Of a stretch of DNA of 64,000 bases, positions 10,560 through 22,200 are shown in pieces (the stretch's first letter is position 1; every line of letters starts with the position of its first letter). The notes under the pieces were generated by a model that searched no databases, was not told where the DNA came from, and saw only the letters and a program-made list of their open reading frames with translations. Origin of the DNA: Plutella xylostella (lineage: Eukaryota > Arthropoda > Insecta > Lepidoptera > Plutellidae); NCBI RefSeq assembly GCF_932276165.1, contig NC_063999.1, forward strand, positions 1,738,501 to 1,802,500, given 5' to 3'. The position numbers were made by a program, and so were the translations under genes.

Positions 10560-10790
10560 TTTTGTAGGTGTTGGTGTTTGCCGAAGAACCGATAACCGTT
10601 GGGGTAGACGAGTTCTCGAGTGGAGACCACGACCTTAGGCGGGTAGCCGGCAGTGGTTAGATGAGGATGGCCGAGGACCGAGTGTTGTGACCCTCCTTGG
10701 GAGAGGCCTATGACCAGCAGTGCATGATTATTGGCTGATGATGATGATTTTGTAGGTGGAACTATTTCATTGCTCGTGAGTATATACAAC
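10560..10790 (+). mobile_element. LINE RT 3' fragment plus MITE B end
   Basis: 10560-10741 encodes a broken C-terminal tail of the common LINE (cgagttctcgagtggagacc, ccttaggcgggtagccggca, ggagaggcctatgaccagca). At 10755-10790 the right end of MITE family B follows (ggtggaactatttcattgct). Confidence 0.55.
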
Positions 10791-11127
10791 GGCCTGTGTT
10801 CAACATTACTTTGTAAGGGGCATTCCTTTCAGTATGTTCACCGGAAATCCAAAAATAGTAAACAACAAACAATGCTAATTCTTGTAAATGACAGTTCATT
10901 ACTTTTAAGAACAGTAGGTGCATTATTGGCTAGGCACAGTAGCGTTAGTTACATTCAATAATTTTCCCAGAATTGTATTGGATGCGTGAAGGTATTATTA
11001 TGTTAATTTCGTGACACTTGCTTCGTCTATTTCGTCTTCGCCGCCTCTCCCAAAATCTACACTTAAAAATAAATATGTATTTACAAATGTGGCTATGAGG
11101 TTGAAACTTTTCAATTCTGACAGATAC

Positions 11128-11309
11128 TAAGACCCCCCGCAGACTGCAGACTTTTAGTCGGCCGATAGTTTGGTCGGGCTCTTAATCAGTATGGAGTATC
11201 GGCCGATACATAATCGTTGAATGTGCGCACTACCATACATCTCCATACTGATTAAGAGCCCGACCAAACTATCGGCCGACTAAAAGTCTGCAGCCTGCGG
11301 GGGGTCTTA
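11128..11309. repeat. Palindromic MITE family H
   Basis: TAAGACCCCCCGCAG at the left returns as ctgcggggggtctta. The arms continue through gacttttagtcggccgatag and agtttggtcgggctcttaat. The flanks carry TAC on both sides, a possible 3-bp duplication. Confidence 0.8.
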
Positions 11310-12120
11310 TACTAGAGCATTGAATTGAACTTCTATACACATCTTAATATATGTATAAGGTGGAATTTCACCAAAAACGCTAAACGTATGTAGTTTCTTA
11401 CCGTTAAACGTCTTTCAGTTGTACAAAATGTATTTAAAAATTAATTTAAATATATTTTTTATATACTTACGTTTAGAATTTGGTAAAAGTCACCTAACTA
11501 TATTTTTTATAAATGAAATCAATCACTAGGCATTGCCTATTAGGCAAGCAGAACAGGAAAGACACGAAAGACTTTATAGCGCCTAATTTTATTGTAGCGG
11601 CAATCCATGGAATGTGTGATTGAATTATACAAATAAACAGGCTGTATTATAAATGTATAGGTTTTTTCAACTTACTAGATGTCAACCTCTAGCTTCGCTT
11701 CCCCACTAAAGGTTTTCCCATGTATCCTTCTAACCCTCAGTAAAAATAAGGAAAAACTAAATGAGCGGGTGTGTAGATAATACTGAATCCCGGTGCTGAA
11801 ATGGTTTTTAGCTCAGTCTGTTTCTATAGTAGACCGTAGCTCTGGTTTTCAGCTAGAACCCTGGGTGAAGTCTCTAGTACCTAGTTTTGTATTTTTTCTT
11901 AACCCTGTGACCTTACTAAAGTTAAAGTTAGGATTCTTAGGATCCCTTATCTTTTCCAATTAGCAATAAATATAGCCTATGTTACACGGGGTGGGTAGCT
12001 TTGTAATCAAATGGTGAAAGATTTGTTTAAGTCGTACTTCCTCCGTATTTTTCATAATTATCTAAATGGTGACCTAGAAATGGTCGAAAAGCTGTTGGCA
12101 GACCACCTGCTAAGACCTAA
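11310..12120. other. Intergenic, no gene seen
   Basis: A+T-rich. There is a weak direct/inverse motif pair near 11360-11490 (gtggaatttcacc, acgtttagaatttgg) but no supported gene. Confidence 0.35.
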
Positions 12121-12480
12121 CACCACCTTGTGGTTTATTTATTTATTTATACTGTTATTGCACTATTTACAAAACTAGATGTACAATCAGGTGGACTTAA
12201 TGCTAAGAGCATCATCTACCATTCAACCTGCAGGAGGTTCAGGAGCAGAAAGTAGGGAAGTGCAAAAAAATTACAAATTCATAATTACTCACTTAATAGA
12301 AATTATTAAGCTTGGATTACATGCAAGCGTTACGCATTACGTGGTTCGATGATATCTGCGGGGTTGCGGGGAAGCAGTGGACTAGAGCGGCACAGGAATA
12401 GAAGAAAATGGTACAAAAAAGAAGGCATTTACCTACCCTACAGTGGACAATAGAAGGCTGATGATGATGACGAAGATGCT
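12121..12480. repeat. LINE 3' tail fragments
   Basis: 12130-12270 is a minus-strand tail ((TTTA)n, gtacaatcaggtggacttaa, cctgcaggaggttcaggagc). 12330-12480 is a separate plus-strand remnant with acctaccctacagtggacaa and an (ATG)n end. Confidence 0.5.
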
Positions 12481-12574
12481 GATGATTTTCCATCTCAATG
12501 TATTTATATTTTATATCACCAAATCTAGATACGTACCTACGTGAAACAATACTAGTTATTTTAGTAAGGCTGGT

Positions 12575-12626
12575 ATGGCTAGATTCTTTATTTTGCTGAC
12601 CGTTGAATATACTCTCGCTACTACAG
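12575..12626 (+). other. Possible orphan signal-peptide exon
   Basis: ATG at 12575 opens M-A-R-F-F-I-L-L-T-V-E-Y-T-L-A-T-T and reaches a consensus donor, ACAG|GTAAGC, at 12627. The peptide looks like a secretion signal and sits between genes 2 and 3 on the same strand. A weak acceptor near 12781 would continue in frame as V-K-V-P-K-D-T-K-S-E before a LINE fragment at 12877. Donor phase is 1, whereas the first exons of all three protease genes end in phase 0. It may be a gene remnant or chance. Confidence 0.25.
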
Positions 12627-12876
12627 GTAAGCTTGTATTTACTGAATTCGAACAAAAATCAGTATTCCAAATGTGAAATGCTAACTTGAGAAAATACTTG
12701 AAAACATCTGACCTGAATTCAAAATAACTTTTTAAGACATTATAATTGTTTATGCTAGGGTGCACCCGCTTACGGATTTATAGTGAAAGTACCTAAGGAT
12801 ACTAAAAGTGAAACTGAATGGTATTTATTTATACTACATGCGAATTTTCTCTTTGTTTTTTTTTCACTAATACCTC

Positions 12877-13004
12877 CTGCCCGCTGGACTGACGACCTTA
12901 GGCGGGTGACGGGTAGTGGTTGGATGAGGAAGGCCGAGGACCGAGTGTTGTGGCGCTCCTTGGCAGAGGCCTATGTCCAGCAGTGGATGATTATTGGCTG
13001 ATGA
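12877..13004 (+). mobile_element. LINE RT C-terminal fragment
   Basis: Encodes the recurring tail R-W-T-D-D-L-R-R-V, then S-G-W-M-R-K-A-E-D-R-V and Q-Q-W-M-I-I-G before an ATGATGA end. Only the last ~40 codons survive. Confidence 0.65.
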
Positions 13005-13010
13005 TGAATA

Positions 13011-13106
13011 CACTTGCGAGCAATGAAACAGTTCCACTTACAGCTAGTCTTATTTTGGTTCAGGAGTAATTTGGTAACACTGGAACTTTTTCATTGCCCG
13101 CGATTT
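13011..13106. repeat. MITE family B, short copy
   Basis: cacttgcgagcaatgaaaca at the left and ttttcattgcccgcga at the right. Most of the interior is deleted. Confidence 0.6.
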
Positions 13107-13146
13107 TGTGTAATTTCTGACAATATAACTTTTTCAATTACTCTAA

Positions 13147-13333
13147 CTAATATTATAAATGCGAAAGTAACTGTGTCAGTTTGTCTGTCTGTTACTCTTT
13201 CACGCCAAAACTACTGGACGGATTTAAATGAAATTTGGTATATATATGGACAAATAACATAGGCTAATCTTTATCCCGGAATTCCCAGGAGAAAACTTTT
13301 TAAGGCGAAGCGAAGCTCGCGGGAACAGCTAGT
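13147..13333 (-). repeat. Short interspersed repeat family C
   Basis: tattataaatgcgaaagtaa, tctttcacgccaaaactact, ttatcccggaattcccagga and cgaagcgaagctcgcgggaa. One of the best copies in this orientation. Confidence 0.7.
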
Positions 13334-14097
13334 AATTGATAATTAAAGAAAATATATCTAATCTCCCATGTTCTACGTAGAAAATTAAGCGTTGTTGGAC
13401 TCTACATAATATTTAAAGATACCTACTATATTTAACTTATTTAATACAACAGTCGCGTTTCCAAGTAACTGACCTTACTTAGAAAACGAGAGTGCTTAGA
13501 AGAAAATGGCCGGGGCATTGACCAAAAACTACAAGCAATTTACCTCTACTAATGGTGATTGCATCTAATGTGAAAACTTACTTTCTAGCGTGCTAACGCA
13601 AAATTATATAAAAATTGGTGACTGATGTTATGATAAATATTCACATGTCTTTTTATCTACTGAATTAGGTACGTACCTACGAGATATATTTTATAATTAC
13701 CATGATCTCATTAAATTATTTCGTCCTATCAACCACACAATGTAAAATGACCCAGTCACATGACCTTAAAATAATAAACATAAAACTGAAACAAACCTCT
13801 AGGCACAATAAACCGACCAGCCTTTGCCCCACATATTCTGAGAGGTAGTGAAAAAAAGTTTTACATACGGTATTTTTTTTAGATTAATTAGCATTACTTA
13901 ACGTTTTCATTTTGATTTGAATGGATTGTAACTCGCTAACAAAAGCAGTCACGGTATGATTAATTTGAAAAAACCTAAAGTTTAGTATATGTACTTTTAC
14001 TCACATAAATAAAAAATCATTAAAAATTATTAGGTACCTAGTCCCAATGCTTGGCGAAGAGACTTAAAAAAACCTAATTAGGTACGGTCATGTGCAG
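13334..14097. other. Intergenic, no gene seen
   Basis: A+T-rich with only short open frames. A fragment ggccggggcattgaccaaaa near 13508 may be a LINE remnant. Confidence 0.35.
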
Positions 14098-16008
14098 AGA
14101 AACCTGGCCCCCCTCTCATAGTAACAATGCTTCTGGGGCGCGATTCACATCTCAACCGAAATATTTGTAAAGCGATACGAACGAGTTACGAGATGAAATC
14201 CGCAATGTTTAAAAACGCGATTCATAGCACACATACTTTGATCTCGTTTTCATATCGCTAGTTCGTATTTGGATGGCTTGAGTGAAATGAATGAAACTAT
14301 ATTTTTTTTAATTGCCATGCAAAAATTATAAATACTACCACTAATTGTTTTAAATAATTTTGTTCCTACAATATATTTTGTTGGAATTAGTGTCGATAGC
14401 AAACAGCTTTTTAATTCAACGTTGAAGAAATTCATAACCTGTGGCACTTTTGACAGCCGCCATGTTTTCTCCATAAAAACATTGATTTTCTTTGCTCATT
14501 TTCGTGTCAACGTAGTTTTTTTGGAAAATAAGAAGAAAGGAAGTTTAACTTACTTAGAGAAATACGACTGAGACATGTAAGTATCAATGTATTAACCTAT
14601 TTTTTTGAAATATAAATGTTACCGGTTGTAGTCAAGAAGGTATTGTAATTTACGATGTATCCAATTTCTGTTTTGAATTGTTTTAGAAACACAAGCAGCA
14701 GCCGATGTGCTTGAGTAGCAGAAGGAGCAACTGCGTTGTGAGAGGGCCACGGCTTCAGCCCTCACAATGATAGCTGATTAGCTGAAGTAATGAACAGACA
14801 GGCTGCAGTCAATGAGAGGCTTCTTGAGGAGGGGTTCCTCATATGGAAAAAGGTAGGTTATTCCTAAATGTTTGGCTAAATAATAGAATGTCTTAGGAAA
14901 ACTGGTGTTGAATATTTATGTTACAGCGTAGTTTTGTTTAGTATCTGTCTGTAATTTTTTAGAACAATATCATACTGAACTTTTCATTTTGTCTTTTCTA
15001 GGCTAATGAAAGGAACAATCAAGACCAGACTTAAGGCGCGGGAGGATCCTTTCCCTGCGCATGCGCCTGGCCTTCAATGACCTCACGCCTCTCTTCTTCA
15101 TCTTCTTCATGCGTCAATTCAAACAGAGGAGCACCTGTGATTACTGATTACCTAAGTTCCTATATACAATAATAGTTTAATAATTGTTAACAAAATATTG
15201 TATATATAAGTATTAATAATTACTTATACAAAAGGCTAAAAGCATTTTGTACCAGCCAACCTATAGGAGAGAATATGAGAAAAATAATAAGACTTTAATC
15301 TTTGATTGCCATTATCTGTAGCTTTATTAAGTGGTAAAGGGACCTAATTACTACCTATATTTTTTTAGTATTTGTGATAATTCATAGAATTTATTAGTTC
15401 TATCAATAAATAAAATATACATGCATTACAATGTGTTTAATTCATTAACTTACAATTTGCACACTGAGGGAATGTGTATGCTTTCGGTTAAAATATTCTT
15501 CCTCATTCTGCGAGGGCCTCAGGCCAAAACCCACACCAATCAAATAAATATCACTAATACAAGCTTACTATAGAGGAAAATTACGAATTCGGTAAAGATG
15601 GAAACGTATCTCGTAGGGACGGCTGTCCGGCTGAAAAATGGCTTGAAGATCTTGGAGAGATGCGTACAAGGTCAATTTCACTTTTAGCAGTATTTTCTGA
15701 AAACGATCTAACAATTTCACCCTTTTCTTCGAAAGTTTAAAATCGCTAAAACGTCAAAATATGACAGATAAGCGATATCAAAAAGTTCAACAAAAATGAC
15801 ATGAATCGCGTCATTCTCCATTCCGTTCATTCATTTTGCGATCTCGAAACGATCTTACTATGTAGCTTGTTTTTAGTGCCATGTGAATCGCAATTTCATA
15901 GCTCGTTCGTAAAAATCTGAAAACGAGATGAAAACGAAGTTGTTTTTTGTGACACGAATCACCCTCCTGAGAGGGGTTAGATTTATCTGCCTTATACTGT
16001 ACCTACAT
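14098..16008. mobile_element. Harbinger-like element inserted in repeat R
   Basis: The inserted element spans about 14135-15965. It begins GGGGCGCGATTCAC and ends GTGACACGAATCACCCT. Its subterminal arms are inverted degenerate copies (acgaacgagttacgagatga against ctcgttcgt and aacgagatgaaaacga). Left flank ...caatgcttct plus right flank cctgagaggggttag rebuild repeat R seen uninterrupted at 6037-6105. The duplicated target is TCT/CCT, one mismatch, fitting the 3-bp duplications of PIF/Harbinger elements. The middle (14687-15060, plus) has a Gln/Glu/Ala-rich, stop-interrupted stretch that may be a dead Myb-like or coiled-coil ORF. No transposase is intact. Confidence 0.6.
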
Positions 16009-16569
16009 AAAATCTACCTGCCTATTTTCCTCTTTAAAATTTAATATGGAATTTAAAAATGCACAATAAAATTACTTATAGACAGAATAAATACAGGTGT
16101 ATTTTTGTTGAGAGAAGAATAAATATTTAATATGGGTAAAATTTTTACAGGTTGGTTACCATCTGTAGAATTTTCCTTTTTTTATAGGTACATACGACAT
16201 ACATGACACTACCTAGGTACTGAAGTAAATTCGCTAATGTCTTAAATTTTATTAATGTTTGTAATCAACATCATCTGAGTTTATAATTAATTACAATGTT
16301 ATCATATTTATTAGGTACTTAAGTATTTATATCTACGTAACGAAACTTTTTTCAAAATTTAGTTTTTATCATCATAATTATCTGCTTTAGTTATAATTAG
16401 CCAGGCCAGTTGAACTATACCTATACCTCCCTCACCTACATGTAATTGAACCAAAATGTTCAGCAACATTCTCTCATGTGGTTCCGCTCCGTTTGTATGT
16501 TCACATCGGCGCGTGCGCAGCTAATAAAGCCATGGAGTCGCATTATTACCTTTTTTTGTTTTATTTTTA
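16009..16569. other. Intergenic, no gene seen
   Basis: A+T-rich. No open frame with recognisable features. Confidence 0.35.
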
Positions 16570-16856
16570 TAGCTGTTCCCGCGAGCTTCGCTTCGGCTTG
16601 AAAAGTTTTCCCGCGGGAATTCCGGGATAAAAAGTAGCCTATGTTTGTTCTCAGGGTTTTGACCACAATATGTATACCAAATTTCATTCAAATCCGTTCA
16701 GTAGTTTTGGCGTGAAAGAGTAACAGACAGACACAGTTACTTTCGCATTTATAATATCAGTTAGGATTAGCAGAAAATGCTTTTAGCATTAAGTCCACGC
16801 TTTTATTTGTAATATTTGTACAATAAAGAGTTAAATAAATAAATAAATAAATTAGG
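16570..16856 (+). repeat. Repeat C followed by LINE 3' tail
   Basis: 16570-16769 is family C (agctgttcccgcgagcttcg to tttcgcatttataatatca). 16771-16856 is a LINE tail (tttagcattaagtccacgct, gtacaataaagagtt, (AAAT)n). Confidence 0.65.
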
Positions 16857-16955
16857 GTAGGATGTACTTAGCCTTTTTAGTGTCCCACTGCTGGGCAAAG
16901 GCCTCTTTATAAACTGCTATTATAACTTTGTAGTTTGAAAAATAACTCTTATCCA

Positions 16956-17240
16956 AAGTTTGTCTGGAAGAGATTGCTTAAAGAGATAGAACCGCCTAAT
17001 TAAGATACAAATTATTATTCATGTAAGAATAAATGAAGAGTGGGTAGGCTATCTATCTATCTTGTACAAAGTCAAATGATTTTATTCATCGTATAAATAT
17101 AAAATTTTCTGATGAACGTAATTTTTTACAAACTAGGTACTCTCCGTTCGGATAAGAGGTATTTTTGTCTTAGGAGAAGATCGGAAGAAAGAAACTTCTT
17201 AACCATCTTTTCAAAAAAATACTTAAAACTAGTTGCTATG
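16956..17240. repeat. Two LINE 3' ends, opposite orientation
   Basis: 16956-17060, plus: gtctggaagagattgcttaa, aaccgcctaattaag. 17081-17240, minus: ttttattcatcgtataaata, aaaattttctgatgaacgta, ttaggagaagatcggaagaa. The second is nearly the same as 44262-44410 and related to the 3' end of the LINE at 38841. Confidence 0.55.
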
Positions 17241-17273
17241 GTACTTATACAATACTTATAAGCTTAATAGTAC

Positions 17274-17511
17274 ACTCACGGGCAATGAAACAGTTCCACA
17301 TACAAAATGCCGACACCAAATGACCCCAATTTTTTCAAACATTTAATTTAAAATTTAAACAAAATCTTACCGTTTTTAATTGGTAACATCCCGATGCTCT
17401 TTTAAATGTACTCCAATGTTGTAGAAGGCGTAATTATGCTAGCCTTTTCCGTTTAGAAGTAAGTAATTTTGCTGTTTTTCTCAGTGGAACCTTTTCATTG
17501 CCCGTGAGTGT
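17274..17511. repeat. MITE family B, complete copy
   Basis: actcacgggcaatgaaacag to ggaaccttttcattgcccgt. The interior has gacaccaaatgacccc and gatgctcttttaaatgtact. This is the clearest copy for defining the family ends. Confidence 0.75.
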
Positions 17512-17518
17512 ATATAAG

Positions 17519-18125
17519 GCCGGCTCCAGACGTTGGTCCCAACGCTCGTACCAACGTTGGACTGTAAATTGAGTGAGGCGTACATACGTTGGCTCATAAA
17601 CTAGTTCTGTCCCGACAGGGCCAACGTGAAGATGTCCGATACAGAAATGTTAACTGCTCTGAGGCGATAAATATGAGCTCATTAATTATTTCCGCTTTTT
17701 TAAAATCTTCAATTGAGAAGATCATGCCCATATTCTGTTGAATGCTGCGCCATGCATCAGCTAATACATTTAGATTTCTATGTTCCTTTCGAGTTGCGTC
17801 CCATATTATTGAATGTGCTTGTTGTTAAGTTCAATATAATCTGTAACTTTTTAATTTTTCCATAAAGGTAACGATTTTGTGTATGAGAAATCTCTTCTTG
17901 CTCGACGTCCGCACTCGTTGCGTGTTGCAACAGCACTGAGCAAAGCGCCAACGTGTGGGAGTGATCGCCAGCGTTGGCGCAGATTCCTTTGATAAAACCG
18001 ACACGAGCCGGCCAACTACCAACGCTCGCCCCAACGTTGGGGCCAATGCAATTTTCTAGATCCATATTCCATACGTTGGACGAGTAGCGTTGGGACCTGC
18101 GTTGGGGCCAACGTATGGAGCCGGC
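17519..18125. repeat. 607-bp MITE rich in CCAACGTTGG palindromes
   Basis: Ends GCCGGCTCCA...TGGAGCCGGC are inverted. Near both ends the palindrome CCAACGTTGG and its halves recur (gttggtcccaacgctcg and aacgttggggccaatgc). The 126-codon and 71-codon minus ORFs here come from the repeat and have no recognisable domain. Confidence 0.75.
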
Positions 18126-18316
18126 GTAACAATAATATGTATATGATAAGGCCTCCATTGGAACATAATGTATGTGTTAGATTAATTCCTATAACTGCGT
18201 CCGTTTCATTTTTCTGTGTTCAAATAAACAATAATGTTAGAAAATGGCTACTCTACATTTTTCTATAACAATGAACCGAAGAGATGGCTCACGATATGTC
18301 ACAGCAGCTTTGTCTC

Positions 18317-18362
<46 letters not shown>

Positions 18363-19226
18363 TGTGTATTAATGTGGATGCAGGAAAACACCATCGCCTT
18401 TCCCCTATACTTAATAGACAACCTTTTTGCACTGATTCTCTTTGTTCGTAAATGGAAAGTCCGTTTAGAAACGTGCCGCGAAGGAGATAAAGTTTACAAT
18501 AGATATTAGGCGCGAAATGCGTTTGTCTATGCCTGTCTGGATTAAAAAAGACGACGATTCATTTTGTTTCTTTTTTGGTCTGTGTGCTGTGTGTGTAAAA
18601 AGTTTAAATAAACACAATACGTGATTTTTTTGCATATTGATTAAGTAATTTTTTAATTGATTAATGTACTATGAATGTACCTAGTTACCTAAATAGTAAT
18701 TTTATGCAATCATTACTGCTCGGCTTAGTATTATAGGTAAGTACCCTTTTACAAACACACAACACAAACACACCACCATAGATAGAAATCCTGAGACTAA
18801 TCCAGTTTTAATTGGCTACTCCAGATAGATAGAATAATTGCCTGCTTTAAATTCCGTCTTATGCAAATTGAGCATGAAACTGTCGAAAAATAAGCACCCG
18901 CGCATTAGAATGCCGCTTTCAGAGTCAGCTGTGCATTGCAACTGGCAGAATGCGTAGTCACACGGCAGACCGCGAACGTAGAGTACTGTCATTGGCGGGC
19001 AAATAGACGCGCGAAAATACTGGCCGCTAACAGCCATGCGCGGAAAAATAATACCATAATTAAAAAGTAAAACATAAATCGCGCAGCGTTGCTGGCTGTA
19101 TGGCACTGAAACCTTTGCCTAAAAAAGCAACTGTCAAATTTCGGCGGCAATATTTGATGTGCAATTATTTTTGTGATTAGTTTTTAGTTGAAAATGTGAA
19201 GTTAGATTAGAATTTAAATTGTGATA
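18126..19226 (+). promoter_or_regulatory. Upstream region of gene 3
   Basis: Mostly A+T-rich, with a G+C-richer part at about 18880-19110 before the presumed 5' UTR of gene 3. The promoter probably lies here, but no core element can be assigned. Short open frames are unsupported. Confidence 0.3.
18319..18367. repeat. (TG)n microsatellite
   Basis: A near-perfect TG dinucleotide run with one TA interruption near its end. The Val-Cys-rich 91-codon ORF across it is a repeat artefact. Confidence 0.95.
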
Positions 19227-22200
19227 ATGCATTGGAAAGAGGTATTTGTTGTTGCATCGCTGACTGTGCTTTTGGATGCCACCAGTGAGCAGTTATTTGG
19301 GGATGATGTGAGTAAATTGCTTATACATAAGTAGGTACTTTAAACTATTATTAATTAATTCATATAATTATATGCTTTACCTTTGATGCAAAATCTAAAA
19401 TGCATTCTTATCTAAAACTTTGAGCCTATTAGCCTTAAGTAAAATACCGTTCTTTCAAACTATAGAAAAATACGGTTTTCCATTTGAGAATTTCAATCAG
19501 TTAAATTTATCGTTTTTACAGTGCCGAATGGCTCTGGTTCGATCCCCAGCTGGGGCAGATATTTGGTCTTGAGTCTTGTTAAATGTTTGTGTGCTGTATC
19601 ACACAACTCGTGTGATATCTCCTTCTTTACCATATTATAATATAACTACATATTATAAGGGTGGGTTTCACCATTTAACTTTAACTATTACAAACGTCAA
19701 ATCGCTTGAAGATTGATCTCTCTCGTCAAGGGATTTGACGTTTGTAATAGTTAAAGTTAAATGGTGCAACCCACCCTAAGTATGTAATTTTAACAAAAGC
19801 AACTTAACAGCTGTATGTGACCTTTCAAAAATCATAAACCATACCTCAATGTTTCATTTTTGTGCAACACACTCAAACCAACCATTTTATCAATACATAC
19901 TATCAACAAAATGTAGCCTTACTTTAATTTCTTTCGAAACATTTTTTGTTACTAGAATTGCCGTGTTCTGTGTTCACCCACATGGGAAACTGCTGTTTTT
20001 TTTAATGTTGGGCAAAAGCCATAAATGTTAATTACATATCTAACGTACGTATAGTTACATTAATTAAACTGTTTAATTAGAAGGTTTTAGTAAAATGTAG
20101 TATCTTGAACTTTCGGTAAAATTTACTACTTTTTAAACACTTTTTAGGGTTCCGTAGCCAAAATGGCAAAAACGGAACCCTTATAGTTTCGTCATGTCCG
20201 TCTGTCCGTCTGTCCGTCTGTCCGTCTGTCACAGCCGATTTACTCGGAAACTATAAGTACTACAGTGATGAAATTTGATGGGAATATGTGTTGTATGAAC
20301 CGCTACAAAAATATGACACTAAATAGTAAAAAAAAGAATTGGGGGTGGGGCCCCCCATACATGTAACTGAGGGATGAAATTTTTTTTTTCGATGTACGTG
20401 TGGGGTATCAATGGAAAGGTCTTTTAAAATGATATAAAGTTTTCTAAAAAACATTTTTCTTAAAGTGAACGGTTTTTGAGATATCAGCTCTCAAAGTCGT
20501 AAAAAGTATGTCCCCCCCCCTCTATTTTTATAACTACGGGGTATAAAATTCTAAAAAAAATAGAGGTGATGCATGCTAATTAACTCTTTCAACGATTTTT
20601 GGTTTGATCAAAGTATCTCTTATAGTTTTTGAGATAGGTTGATTTAACTGTAATATTATATTTGCTGCTACGGAACCCTTTGTGCGCGAGCCCGACTCGC
20701 ACTTGGCCGGTTTTTTTTTATTAATTCATGTTGATTTTTTTGAAATAGCAGGAGTGTCTATTAGTATCAGTATTTATACTCTCCTTGCCTATAAAACGTA
20801 AAGAAATTTAAATGCCCCTACAGAAACGTCACAACACCCTGTCGTCGACATTACCACTACTGTCTCTATACAGTGTGTCTGGTCAACGATGTCTGAGCCG
20901 AAAGGAGGTGACTCAGGGGGTCAGAACTGCATTTGTTTAACAACATTTGAAAATTCACGAAAAAAATTATCAGTTCCCCATAGTAAAAACTCACGTGACC
21001 AACTAAGTTTCTATGGAGAAGCAATTATTTTTTCGCGAAATTCCATAAGTCATAGAATAGATCAATAGAGATTCAGAATAACCACTGAGTCCTTTCGGAA
21101 ACCGAAATCGTTGACCAGACACACTGTATATGTGTGCAAGGTCATAATATATTATAAGCTTCATGTAAAATATGGTTAAGGTAAGGTATATTATGTTTAA
21201 GTTACATAATAATATTAACATAGGTTCTTAGTTGAATCCTTCTCCTTGAGCCAACATGTAGGTATGCACGTAACCTTTTGCATAGTTGAAAATTTAACCT
21301 ACATACCTACGACGCATACCTAGATGGAACAGAATATGTTTTGACCGATCAAGCTAGCTATACATATTATACAGGTTGTTGGAAAAATAGTTTGTCGAAA
21401 TGTCCTGAAACCCTTCCTTCATTGGAAGGAGACCCGTGCCCCAGCAGTGGGGACGTGATGGGTTGTAATGATGATGATTATAGCAATGGATTTTTTTCTT
21501 TGCAATATATTGCTGTAGCTTTCAAGGGTTCCGTAGCCAAATTTACACGAAAACGGAACTGAATCGCACTTAGCCGATTTTTATACTTCAGGTTATGCAC
21601 TAAAGACACAAAAGGTGCAGTCTTATAAAGTTACGTAAGGCAAACCGTAAACTAGACGTTCAACTAAACACAGGTCAAGGACCTCTGGTTAGAACTTTGT
21701 GTTCAGTACGGCTTTATCACAGGTTATATTAAAACCAGGTTTTAAACATTGTCCATTTAACTAAGCTAAAGTTTAGACCTCTCTCTGAGTTACACGTAAA
21801 AAACAAATGTTCTGTGGGAAATAAAATTTCGATTATTTGTATTATGATATGCGTAAGAACATACACACGTACGTGTAAATAGCAAACTATTTAATTTCTT
21901 ATGTCTATAATGTAAATTTAATTTAATATTGGAAAGGACTCTAAGGGCGTCTTGCATAACAAAGTTAAATAAAATTAAATAGTTTGTCTCTTGCTCTGAC
22001 AGTATAATGTCAGAGCAAGAGGTCATAGATTTAATTTTATTTAACTTTGTTGTGCAAGACGCCCTAAATAATGTATCTGTCTTTTGATCAAAAAATACTT
22101 AACTTTAATTAATACTTAACTCTCACATCCCGAGAAATCAGAGGCAACAAAAAATCTATTGTGTCTGGTTTACCAATGGGTCACCGGGACGTAAGCGGTT

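Noticed and set aside
14250..14474. 74-codon minus ORF as a transposase fragment
   Set aside because: No DDE-type or Myb-type motif could be seen.
17778..18158. 126-codon minus-strand ORF
   Set aside because: It lies within a MITE with palindromic ends; no homology recognised.
18234..18509. 91-codon ORF with a Cys-Val run
   Set aside because: The run is the translation of the (TG)n microsatellite.
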